Source of the DNA: CAYNST01 sp964399955
Lineage (GTDB): Bacteria; Pseudomonadota; Gammaproteobacteria; Pseudomonadales; Cellvibrionaceae
Reading direction: 5' to 3'
NCBI GenBank assembly: GCA_964399955.1
Contig: CAYNST010000021.1
Coordinates: 1 to 41,139 of the forward strand
DNA length: 41,139 nucleotides
Shown here piece by piece: positions 34,398-41,139 of the stretch (the stretch's first letter is position 1; each line of letters starts with the position of its first letter). Both the position numbers and the translations under genes were made by a program. The notes beneath the pieces were generated by a model. That model was not told the DNA's origin. It worked only from the letters and a program-made list of their open reading frames with translations, and did not search any database.

Positions 34398-34823
34398 TCA
34401 ACGGGATTTTGTAAACCCCTTATCTACCAGTGCCTCCTGCAGTGCTTTGACGCGCCGGTCAAGATCGTACTGCCGGTAGTCTACGGCCGGTAAACAGCCC
34501 CACACAGGTTTTGGCCAGCAGGGGTCTTGACGGAAGCGGGCCACATGATGAATGTGCAGCTGAGATACGATATTGCCAATGGCGGCCAGATTCAATTTAT
34601 CGGGCGTGAATAGCCGCGTCATTTCCCTGCTCAACACGGCGGACTCTCTCCAGAGCTGTTGTTGGTCCGGCTCGTCAAGCTGGTAAACCTCTGTAATTCC
34701 GGCCCGCTGCGGCACAAGGATACACCAGGGGTACTGGCAGTCTCGGTGCAGCAGCAGCAAACTTAAGCCGAAGTACCCAATCAGAACCGTGTCACTTTGC
34801 AACTGATCATCCAGTTTGAACAT
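34398..34823 (-). CDS. HIT domain protein with atypical triad
   Basis: A 141-residue member of the HIT superfamily, unlike the HinT-type protein at 5368. The core reads LLLLHRDCQYPWCILVPQR, then AIGNIVSQLHIHHVARFRQD. The triad region is His90-x-His92-His93-Val, not the usual H-x-H-x-H, so the third histidine is shifted by one position. A WPKPVWG motif follows. Similar HIHHVARF variants occur, as far as I recall, in a proteobacterial subfamily with no known substrate. Catalysis is plausible because the middle histidine that forms the nucleotidyl intermediate is kept. It stands alone, upstream of and divergent from proS. Confidence 0.85.
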   Translation of the reverse strand: MFKLDDQLQSDTVLIGYFGLSLLLLHRDCQYPWCILVPQRAGITEVYQLDEPDQQQLWRESAVLSREMTRLFTPDKLNLAAIGNIVSQLHIHHVARFRQDPCWPKPVWGCLPAVDYRQYDLDRRVKALQEALVDKGFTKSR

Positions 34824-34925
34824 TAGAATCTTCCACCCTCTAGTTTGGCGAGACAGGGCCGATGATTGGCTCTAATATGTCACGTCTTATCCGAAGATCA
34901 AGTTTACACATAAAACGGGAGCTTT

Positions 34926-36644
34926 ATGCGCGCCAGTCAATTCCTTCTCGCCACCCAAAAAGAAACACCTGCGGACGCCGTTGTTGTCAGCCATCAGCTG
35001 ATGCTGCGCGCCGGAATGATTCGGCGGTCTGCGTCAGGGCTCTATTCATGGCTGCCCCTGGGGCTTCGGGTTCTGCGTAAGGTGGAGAAGATTGTACGCG
35101 AAGAGATGGACCGGGCCGGAGCACTGGAAATCTTAATGCCGGTGGTGCAACCGGCGGAGCTGTGGATTGAGTCCGGCCGCTGGGATCAATTTGGCCCGGA
35201 ACTGACGCGCCTTACCGACAGGCACAATAATGCTTTCTGTCTGGGGCCAACCCACGAAGAAGTGATCACCGATCTGGTCCGCAATGAACTCAACAGCTAC
35301 AAGCAGTTGCCGGCCAATTTTTACCAGATCCAAACCAAGTTCAGGGATGAAACCCGTCCGCGCTTCGGCGTCATGCGCGCGCGCGAGTTTCTGATGAAAG
35401 ACGCCTACTCGTTTCATCTGGATCAGGCAAGCCTGGCGCAGACCTACGAGGTCATGTACCAGGCCTACTGCGAGATATTCAACCGCATTGGCCTGGAATT
35501 TCGCGCCGTGCTGGCCGATACCGGCTCGATCGGCGGTACAGCCTCCCACGAGTTCCATGTGCTTGCCGAGAGCGGAGAAGACGCCATCGTATTCAGCACC
35601 CAGAGCCAGTACGCGGCCAATATTGAGATGGCGGAAGCCATAGCGCCGGAATCTGCCGAAGAACAGCCGCGAGATCTTGCCAGGGTGGCAACTCCGGACC
35701 AGCGCAGCATTGACGAGGTATGCCGGTTTTTGCAGGTAGACGCCTGCCAGACGGTAAAGACGCTGATTGTACTGGGCAAAGCCGACGAAGACGGGCGCCA
35801 GGGTCTGGTGGCGCTGGTTTTGCGGGGCGACCACTCACTGAACGAGGTCAAAGCCAGTAAGCTCACCGAAGTTGCCGTACCGCTTTGCTTCGCCAGCGAA
35901 GCGCAGATCAGGCAGGAAATGGGTGCGGAACCCGGCTCAATCGGGCCGGCGGGCCTGACAATACCGGTAATAGTTGATCGAGCCGCAGCCGCGCTGTACA
36001 ACTTCATTTGTGGCGCCAATGAGTCCGGCCATCACCTGCAGAACGTCAACTGGGGGCGAGATGCCCAGTACGCCGGCGTGGCCGATCTCCGCAATATCGA
36101 GCGTGGCGACCCCAGCCCAGACGGCGCTGGGGTTGTCGAGATCAAGCGCGGTATAGAGGTGGGGCACATATTCCAACTGGGCGACAAGTACTCCAAGGCC
36201 ATGCAGGCCAAGGTACTGGGGGAAGACGGCCGGGAGCGCACGCTCACAATGGGCTGCTACGGCATAGGTGTTTCTCGCATAGTGGCGGCCACGATCGAGC
36301 AAAACCACGACGAGCGAGGCATTATCTGGCCCGCTGCAATCGCCCCCTTCCAAATTGCTTTGGTGCCCATCAACAAGCACAAGTCAGAGGCGGTGGCTGA
36401 AAAATGTGAAGCGCTCTACTTACAACTTTCTCAAGCCGGCTATGATGTGCTCTATATGGATGAAAACAAAGCCCGATTGGGCGTTATGCTTGCCGATATA
36501 GAGCTGGTAGGCATCCCCCATCGGTTGGTTGTTGGTGACCGAGGGCTTGCAGACGGTAAAGTTGAATATCAGGGGCGCAGAGATGAGCAAAGCCAAAACA
36601 TCGCACTGGATGAACTGCCGGCTTTTCTGGCCTCAATCCTATAG
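34926..36644 (+). CDS. proS: Prolyl-tRNA synthetase (bacterial type)
   Basis: A 572-residue bacterial-type ProRS with the editing insertion. Start MRASQFLLATQKETPADA is the family start and has GGGAG close before the ATG. Class II motifs are seen in LRAGMIRRSASGLYSWLPLG, in RDETRPRFGVMRAREFLMKDAY (motif 2; residues about 138-159) and in TMGCYGIGVSRIVAA (motif 3). Between motifs 2 and 3, about residues 225-390, lies the YbaK-like INS editing domain that clears Ala-tRNA-Pro. The C-terminal anticodon-binding domain completes it. Transcribed together with, and 15 nt before, a lytic transglycosylase gene. Confidence 0.98.
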   Translation: MRASQFLLATQKETPADAVVVSHQLMLRAGMIRRSASGLYSWLPLGLRVLRKVEKIVREEMDRAGALEILMPVVQPAELWIESGRWDQFGPELTRLTDRHNNAFCLGPTHEEVITDLVRNELNSYKQLPANFYQIQTKFRDETRPRFGVMRAREFLMKDAYSFHLDQASLAQTYEVMYQAYCEIFNRIGLEFRAVLADTGSIGGTASHEFHVLAESGEDAIVFSTQSQYAANIEMAEAIAPESAEEQPRDLARVATPDQRSIDEVCRFLQVDACQTVKTLIVLGKADEDGRQGLVALVLRGDHSLNEVKASKLTEVAVPLCFASEAQIRQEMGAEPGSIGPAGLTIPVIVDRAAAALYNFICGANESGHHLQNVNWGRDAQYAGVADLRNIERGDPSPDGAGVVEIKRGIEVGHIFQLGDKYSKAMQAKVLGEDGRERTLTMGCYGIGVSRIVAATIEQNHDERGIIWPAAIAPFQIALVPINKHKSEAVAEKCEALYLQLSQAGYDVLYMDENKARLGVMLADIELVGIPHRLVVGDRGLADGKVEYQGRRDEQSQNIALDELPAFLASIL

Positions 36645-36659
36645 AACGTTGTTCCATCC

Positions 36660-37238
36660 ATGAGCGCAATCGTACAAAAGCTGTGCCTGGCATTGCTTAT
36701 CCCGCTAGCCCTGCAGGCGGGCCTGAGCAACGCAACAACCGGCAGGGTTGACGACGGCCTGCGGGAGTATCTTCTGGCATCGGTTACCGAGGCGGACAGC
36801 TTCGAAGACCGTTTTGACGCAGAAGTGTGGCTCCTCGCAAAATCGCAATCACTCAGGCGCTACATCAAGGAGCCTTCGGAGGCCTTCCGCGTACTGCGCC
36901 TGATTCACCGCGAGTCGGTCCGCGTGGGCCTGCCCCCGGATATGGTGCTGGCAGTCATCCATGTTGAAAGCCTGTTTGACCCTTACGCCGTTTCTTCCGC
37001 AGGGGCCATGGGCATGATGCAGGTTATGCCCTTTTGGAAGCGAGAAATTGGTCGGGAGCACGACAACCTGATAGATCTTGAGACAAACTTGAGGTACGGC
37101 TGTACCATTCTGAAGTACTACCTGGATAAAGAAAAAGGACGCTGGCCGGAGGCTTTGGCCCGTTACAATGGCAGTTATGGCAAATACTGGTACCCCGAGC
37201 GGGTTATGAATGCATGGGAAAAGTACTGGCGCTGGTGA
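36660..37238 (+). CDS. Periplasmic lytic transglycosylase (SLT domain)
   Basis: A 192-residue soluble lytic transglycosylase of the Slt/MltE-like family, which cleaves peptidoglycan glycan strands. A signal peptide (residues 1-25, hydrophobic LALLIPLALQAGLS) precedes a short helical part. The catalytic domain has Glu103 in HVESLFDPYAVSSAGAMGMM and the conserved MQVMPF and ARYNGSYG motifs. It is small compared with Slt70. The cleavage site lies near SNA-TT and there is no lipobox, so it should be soluble in the periplasm. It starts 15 nt after proS without an obvious SD, suggesting coupled expression. A terminator follows. Confidence 0.92.
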   Translation: MSAIVQKLCLALLIPLALQAGLSNATTGRVDDGLREYLLASVTEADSFEDRFDAEVWLLAKSQSLRRYIKEPSEAFRVLRLIHRESVRVGLPPDMVLAVIHVESLFDPYAVSSAGAMGMMQVMPFWKREIGREHDNLIDLETNLRYGCTILKYYLDKEKGRWPEALARYNGSYGKYWYPERVMNAWEKYWRW

Positions 37239-37251
37239 AGCCCGGCCTCGG

Positions 37252-37265
37252 CGAATTAAAATTTA
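37252..37265. promoter_or_regulatory. Candidate ArgR box upstream of argD
   Basis: The sequence cgaattaaaattta matches the palindrome TGAATTAAAATTCA at 12 of 14 positions, the core of enterobacterial ARG boxes. It lies about 95 nt before argD, but upstream of the transglycosylase terminator. Only one box is evident, whereas strong ArgR sites usually come in pairs, so this is tentative. Confidence 0.3.
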
Positions 37266-37300
37266 CAATTTGCCCGATTGTTAATAAGATGAACGGTTTA

Positions 37301-37328
37301 CAGGCAGCCAGAGCTGCCTGTTTTGATT
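37301..37328 (+). terminator. Rho-independent terminator of proS-transglycosylase
   Basis: Perfect 8-bp stem, caggcagc (37301-37308) with gctgcctg (37313-37320), CAGA loop, then TTTTGATTT. It ends the upstream transcript 32 nt before argD, so argD probably starts from a promoter overlapping or just past it. Confidence 0.88.
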
Positions 37329-37359
37329 TCAGGACCCTCATTTTTAGCGGATTGCAAAT

Positions 37360-38514
37360 ATGACATTAATGAATACATACGGTGACAGAACCACAACACT
37401 GGTTCGAGGCGAAGGCCCGTACCTATGGGATTCAGAAGGCAAACGCTATCTGGACGCCCTTTGCGGCATTGCCGTCTGCGGGTTGGGCCACGCCCACCCG
37501 GCCGTTACGGCTGCTATCAAACAGCAGGCCGACAGGTTGCTGCACGTATCCAACCTTTACCATAACGAGCCGCAACAGGCACTTGGCAAGGCGTTGACCG
37601 AAGTGTCCGGCATGGGCAAGGCCTTTTTCTGCAACTCCGGCGCAGAGGCAAATGAAGCTGCCATAAAATTGGCAAGAAAATACGCCAACAGCCGTAGTAT
37701 CAAGCATCCGCGAATCATTACCGCCGAAAGCAGCTTTCACGGGCGCACGCTGGCCACGCTGTCGGCAACCGGCAATCTGAAAGTGCAGGCCGGTTTCGCA
37801 CCGCTCATGGAAGGCTTCGTGCATGTGCCGTATAACAATATTCAAGCTATTGAATTTGCCGCCAGTGATCAGACAGTGGCGGTCATGGTCGAACCCGTGC
37901 AGGGTGAAGGTGGTGTGCGCATGCCGGACCAAGACTACCTGGTGAACCTGCGCAAGCTCTGCGATGAGCGCGGATGGCTGCTGATTCTGGATGAAATCCA
38001 AACCGGCAACGGGCGCACGGGCAAATATTTCGCATATCAGCATACCCACATTCTTCCGGACATCGTCACCACTGCCAAGGGTTTGGCTAACGGCGTCCCC
38101 ATTGGCGCATGCCTGGCCAGCGGTGCAATTGCGGACTGTTTTCAGCCTGGAAACCACGGCTCAACCTTTGGCGGCAATCCCCTGGCCTGCAGTGCCGCTC
38201 TCGCCGTAGTGGAAACCCTCTGCGCGGGCAATTTTATGCAGCGGATTGAACAACTGGGTATGCTGATGCTGGAACGGTTGCGCTCGGCCTTGGCGAATAG
38301 ACCAGAAGTGGTTGATATTCGTGGCAAAGGCTTGATTATAGGCATAGAGCTTAATAGAGAGTGCGGGGAATTGGTTGAGCAAGCCAAGGCCCGTGGACTG
38401 CTCATCAATGTAACGGCCGGGTCAACCATACGGCTGCTACCTCCGTTCATTCTTACCGACGAACAAGCAAACGAAGCAGTCGATACCGTGGTATCGCTTG
38501 TTAAAGCCGCTTGA
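37360..38514 (+). CDS. argD: Acetylornithine aminotransferase
   Basis: A 384-residue class III PLP aminotransferase of arginine synthesis (N-acetylglutamate semialdehyde to N-acetylornithine). The opening RTTTLVRGEGPYLWDSEGK and CGIAVCGLGHAHPAV are typical. CNSGAEANEAAIKLARKYA binds PLP phosphate; LILDEIQTGNGRTG contains the aspartate that contacts the pyridine nitrogen, and Lys240 in TTAKGLANGVPIGA is the Schiff-base lysine. The start at 37360 could shift to the ATG at 37369; neither has a good SD. Its TGA overlaps a possible early ATG of argF. It forms a unit with argF and an ABC ATPase. Confidence 0.96.
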   Translation: MTLMNTYGDRTTTLVRGEGPYLWDSEGKRYLDALCGIAVCGLGHAHPAVTAAIKQQADRLLHVSNLYHNEPQQALGKALTEVSGMGKAFFCNSGAEANEAAIKLARKYANSRSIKHPRIITAESSFHGRTLATLSATGNLKVQAGFAPLMEGFVHVPYNNIQAIEFAASDQTVAVMVEPVQGEGGVRMPDQDYLVNLRKLCDERGWLLILDEIQTGNGRTGKYFAYQHTHILPDIVTTAKGLANGVPIGACLASGAIADCFQPGNHGSTFGGNPLACSAALAVVETLCAGNFMQRIEQLGMLMLERLRSALANRPEVVDIRGKGLIIGIELNRECGELVEQAKARGLLINVTAGSTIRLLPPFILTDEQANEAVDTVVSLVKAA

Positions 38515-38517
38515 TGC

Positions 38518-38522
38518 GAGGG
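38518..38522 (+). promoter_or_regulatory. Ribosome binding site fixing the argF start
   Basis: GAGGG, 9 nt before the ATG at 38532. It favours that start over the ATG at 38514, which overlaps the argD stop and lacks an SD. Confidence 0.6.
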
Positions 38523-38531
38523 CAAACCCTG

Positions 38532-39455
38532 ATGGCAGTGCGACACTTTTTGACTTTGAACGATATATCCAGCGAAGAGCTCAACCAAATCATCGCACAA
38601 GCGATCGAGCTGAAAAGTGCCTGGCGCCAGGGGGAAATCAACGAGTCTTTCAAAAACAAAGTGCTCGGGATGATATTTGAAAAGTCCTCAACTAGAACCC
38701 GAGTCTCCTTTGAGGCGGGCATGGCTCAACTTGGAGGCTCTGGGCTGTTTCTGTCTCCCAAGGATACTCAACTTGGACGCGGCGAGCCCATCGAAGACTC
38801 CGCGCGTGTCCTGTCCCGCATGGTCGATATGATCATGATTCGCACCTTTGAGCATGAAAAAATCGAGCGTTTTGCCCGCCACTCCCAGGTTCCAGTCATA
38901 AATGCCTTGACGGACGATTACCACCCTTGTCAATTGCTGGCGGATATCCAGACCTACATCGAGCACCGGGGCAGCCCCAGAGGCAAAACCGTCGCCTGGA
39001 TCGGCGACGGTAACAATATGTGCCATTCTTATATCAATGCCGCAAGGCTCTGCGACTTCCAGCTGCGCATCGCTTGCCCGGAAGGCTTCGAACCAAACCC
39101 GGATCTGGTTGAAAAGCATAAAGATCGCGTAGAGCTATGCCGCGATCCGCGCGATGCCTGCAAGGACGCCGACTGGATTGCCACGGACGTCTGGGCCAGC
39201 ATGGGCCAGGAGAGCGAGCAACGCGCACGCGCTGTTAAATTTTCAAGTTACCAGGTGAATCATCAATTGATGAAGTTAGCCAAAGCGGATGCTTTGTTCA
39301 TGCACTGCCTACCTGCGCACCGGGGCGAAGAGGTAAGTGCCGAACTGATAGAAGATCCTCTCTATTCCGTCGTTTGGGACGAAGCGGAGAACCGCCTGCA
39401 CGCTCAAAAAGCCTTGATGTTGTTTCTGGCAAACCAGTCCTGCGAACCGGTGTAG
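38532..39455 (+). CDS. argF: Ornithine carbamoyltransferase
   Basis: A 307-residue anabolic OTCase, making citrulline from ornithine and carbamoyl phosphate. The carbamoyl-phosphate loop KSSTRTR is at residues 51-57; DDYHPCQLLADIQT is the second signature, and HCLPAHRGEEV the ornithine-binding motif near the C-terminus. Length is within the normal 305-335 range. Start at the ATG at 38532 because it gives MAVRHFLTLND and has GAGGG upstream. Its TAG is followed directly, with no spacer, by the ATG of the ABC ATPase gene. Confidence 0.97.
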   Translation: MAVRHFLTLNDISSEELNQIIAQAIELKSAWRQGEINESFKNKVLGMIFEKSSTRTRVSFEAGMAQLGGSGLFLSPKDTQLGRGEPIEDSARVLSRMVDMIMIRTFEHEKIERFARHSQVPVINALTDDYHPCQLLADIQTYIEHRGSPRGKTVAWIGDGNNMCHSYINAARLCDFQLRIACPEGFEPNPDLVEKHKDRVELCRDPRDACKDADWIATDVWASMGQESEQRARAVKFSSYQVNHQLMKLAKADALFMHCLPAHRGEEVSAELIEDPLYSVVWDEAENRLHAQKALMLFLANQSCEPV

Positions 39456-40523
39456 ATGGAAAAGTTACTTCAAGTTCAGGACATTGTCTGTCGCTACGAC
39501 GAACATCGCGACTCTCCTGCGGTTGTTACGGACTTGAACTTTGAGCTGCAACCCGGCGAAATTGGCTGTCTGTTGGGGGCCAGCGGTTGTGGCAAGACGA
39601 CTGTGCTCCGATCAATTGCCGGGTTTCAACGCGTAGAGCGCGGAAAAATCTGGCTGCAGGGCAAACTGCTTTGCGACGAAAAAAAACACCTTGCCCCTGA
39701 AAAGCGGCAAGTGGGCATGGTATTCCAAGATTACGCGCTCTTTCCACACCTGACGGTTTGTGAAAATGTAACCTTTGGCTTGAGCAGGATGTCGCCCGAT
39801 GCCAAAGAAAGAGTGTGCGAAGAAATGCTGCAGCTGGTCAAGCTACACGAGCTGGGTCATCGATATCCACACGAGCTGTCCGGCGGCCAGCAACAAAGGG
39901 TGGCTCTGGCCCGCGCCCTGGCTCCAGCACCAAAGCTGTTACTGCTCGATGAGCCCTTCTCCAGCCTGGACACAGAACTGCGACGCAACCTTGCACTTGA
40001 GGTGCGGGGCATACTCAAAGCACGCGGCACCAGTGCCATCATGGTGACCCACAGTCAGGAAGAGGCATTTGCATTCGCCGACAAAATTGGCGTTCTTCAC
40101 AAGGGCAAGCTTGAGCAGTGGGATATCCCCTTTAATCTGTATCACGAGCCGCAGTCTCGTTACGTCGCCAATTTTGTCGGCCACGGCGTATTTCTGCCCG
40201 GTTTTCTGCGTGACAAAAACTGCATAGAGACAGAGCTGGGCCTGTTCAAGAGTCACCGCAACTACCCTTGGCCGGAAGGCACCCCTGTAGAAGTATTACT
40301 GCGGCCTGACGACGTAGTAGAAGATCCAGACAGCCCCTACCAGGCAACTATCATCCACAAGGTATTCGCGGGCACCTCAACCCTATACACCTTAAAACTG
40401 CCCACCGGCTCAATTATTGAAGCTGCCCTCACCAGTCACGACAATTTTGATGTGAACAGCACCATCAGCGTAACCGTTGAAGCCGATCACATAATAGCTT
40501 TCGTACGCGAATTACTCGCCTAG
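39456..40523 (+). CDS. ABC transporter ATPase (FbpC/PotA-like), no cognate permease nearby
   Basis: A 355-residue ABC ATPase of the large importer class. Walker A GASGCGKTT (residues about 41-49), Q-loop VFQDYALFPHLTV, signature LSGGQQQRVALARAL, Walker B LLLLDEPFSSLD and the H-loop MVTHSQEEAFAFAD are all intact. A C-terminal TOBE-type extension of about 110 residues (LRPDDVV onward) fits FbpC, PotA and CysA relatives; the closest match by eye is the FbpC iron type. It begins immediately after the argF stop. A similar argF-ABC ATPase pair exists in Pseudomonas (argF PA3537, PA3538). No permease or binding protein is in the window, so its substrate is not evident. Confidence 0.92.
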   Translation: MEKLLQVQDIVCRYDEHRDSPAVVTDLNFELQPGEIGCLLGASGCGKTTVLRSIAGFQRVERGKIWLQGKLLCDEKKHLAPEKRQVGMVFQDYALFPHLTVCENVTFGLSRMSPDAKERVCEEMLQLVKLHELGHRYPHELSGGQQQRVALARALAPAPKLLLLDEPFSSLDTELRRNLALEVRGILKARGTSAIMVTHSQEEAFAFADKIGVLHKGKLEQWDIPFNLYHEPQSRYVANFVGHGVFLPGFLRDKNCIETELGLFKSHRNYPWPEGTPVEVLLRPDDVVEDPDSPYQATIIHKVFAGTSTLYTLKLPTGSIIEAALTSHDNFDVNSTISVTVEADHIIAFVRELLA

Positions 40524-40582
40524 AATCACTCCCCCTGGGCCACGTGCCAAGTTAGACTCCACTCCGCCCCAAGGTTTTTTCC

Positions 40583-40666
40583 ATGTCAAATGCCGACCTG
40601 TTCAAACAGGCAAAGACTGCCCTGAGTGGAGCGCAAGTATCGAGGCGCACCGCCGACACGGTATGA
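40583..40666 (+). pseudogene. 27-codon frame, possible broken 5' end of hemL
   Basis: After AAGG (40571-40574) and 8 nt, an ATG opens MSNADLFKQAKTALSGAQ and the frame ends at 40666. The first 16 or so residues resemble the start of glutamate-1-semialdehyde aminomutase (MSxSxxLFxxAxxxIPGG), but GGVNSPVR never follows; instead the sequence runs into the hairpin cluster. It could be a hemL remnant cut by a repeat, or a chance likeness in a short frame. Confidence 0.3.
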
Positions 40667-40860
40667 CCACTGCCTGTCTTTGGCAGGAGGGAACGGGCGA
40701 GTTGAATGCCCGACCGTTACTCACCCGGCGGCCGGCAAAGGGCCGGGAGACATGCCGTAAATACTTCCCTGTAGGCTCGGCACGCACATCCCTGCACGTG
40801 ACGGTCCCCCGTCCCTTCCCCGTCCCCCTCCCTGAGATATGACTCTGGGACGAAGTTGAA
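40667..40860. repeat. Hairpin cluster, probable dispersed intergenic repeat
   Basis: In order: ctgcc/ggcag (40670-40686), cgggc/gcccg (40694-40712), cccggc/gccggg (40724-40747), then a segment with ccctgtaggctcgg and cacatccctgcacg. By memory this composition resembles a family of repeated intergenic elements seen in several gammaproteobacterial genomes, which I cannot verify here. It occurs once in the window. Confidence 0.45.
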
Positions 40861-41083
40861 GGGTGCATTTGCACGGCATTGGAACGCAGAATCCCCAGCG
40901 TGTTAGCGCGGCAGATTTTTGAATATTGAGCGTCAATTAGTCTTAGACAAACCCTTCGCGATGCCCGGCAAGTAGCTCACATGGGGGTGGAGACTCATGC
41001 TTTGATTGCGCAGCCATCAGTGAGCTGGAACGACAGCAATCTATGATTGCTGGCAGGATGCCATTGAAGGGCGCCCCAACATG
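40861..41083. other. Unassigned right-edge non-coding sequence
   Basis: No open frame with an SD or a recognised domain. No tRNA or clear promoter was found, apart from the terminator after it. Confidence 0.4.
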
Positions 41084-41117
41084 AAAAATCCCGAGCTGGT
41101 TAGAACTCGGGATTTTT
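41084..41117. terminator. Strong bidirectional rho-independent terminator
   Basis: Perfect 12-bp stem, aaaaatcccgag (41084-41095) with ctcgggattttt (41106-41117), 10-nt loop. It ends in a T5 tract on both strands. It is the strongest terminator-like structure in the window. Confidence 0.85.
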
Positions 41118-41139
41118 GAATAAAGCCTGACTAAATGGC

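Noticed and set aside
40880..40925. A GTTAGC segment that could suggest an integron attC site
   Set aside because: There is no matching inverse core site at a suitable distance, no cassette genes and no integrase in the window.

Overview
The window is a stretch of a gammaproteobacterial chromosome from a draft assembly (a run of exactly 100 N at 24778-24877). By eye the base composition is moderately GC-rich. Three gene orders point to the Pseudomonas/Cellvibrio-like branch: alaS-lysC-csrA-tRNA-Ser, a gltA gene divergent from sdhCDAB-sucAB-lpd-sucCD, and argF followed by an orphan ABC ATPase. The family placement within that branch is inference. Almost everything here is core metabolism and translation. 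I see no phage, transposase, CRISPR array, secretion cluster or obvious defence system.

Layout. 1-327 is non-coding and holds a GC-rich hairpin and a terminator. 328-9055, all on the minus strand, carries tRNA-Ser(GCU), csrA, lysC, alaS, a HIT hydrolase, a Trm112/YcaR-like small protein, a secreted M23 peptidase and the ABC-F ATPase YheS. 9205-20470, also minus, is a TCA-cycle block reading sdhC-sdhD-sdhA-sdhB-sucA-sucB-lpd-sucC-sucD, with a good sigma-70 type promoter in front of sdhC and several hairpins between its sections. gltA (citrate synthase) diverges from it on the plus strand, so citrate synthase, succinate dehydrogenase, 2-oxoglutarate dehydrogenase and succinyl-CoA synthetase are all encoded in one 13-kb locus. 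cysK follows gltA, and a Zur-type Fur regulator faces it.

24537-27904 is the accessory-looking part: a small exported asparagine/glycine repeat protein that runs into the assembly gap, a single-domain response regulator and a PAS-PAS-GAF histidine kinase. 28071-33453 holds tRNA-Ala(GGC) and gltX on minus, a YdjA-like nitroreductase and a YmdB-like macrodomain deacetylase on plus, then aspS and an FmdB-type zinc ribbon on minus. 33937-40523 holds an HU-like protein with a basic N-terminal tail, a second and atypical HIT protein, proS, a lytic transglycosylase, and the compact argD-argF-ABC ATPase unit.

40524-41139 has no normal gene. It contains a 27-codon reading frame that may be the broken 5' end of hemL, a cluster of hairpins that looks like a dispersed intergenic repeat, and a strong terminator followed by what may be the 3' end of another tRNA cut by the window edge. 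The most worthwhile leads are that right-edge region, the repeat protein at the gap, the four tandem hairpins in the sucA leader, the G8 tract inside the aspS promoter spacer, and the HIT protein with a displaced triad.
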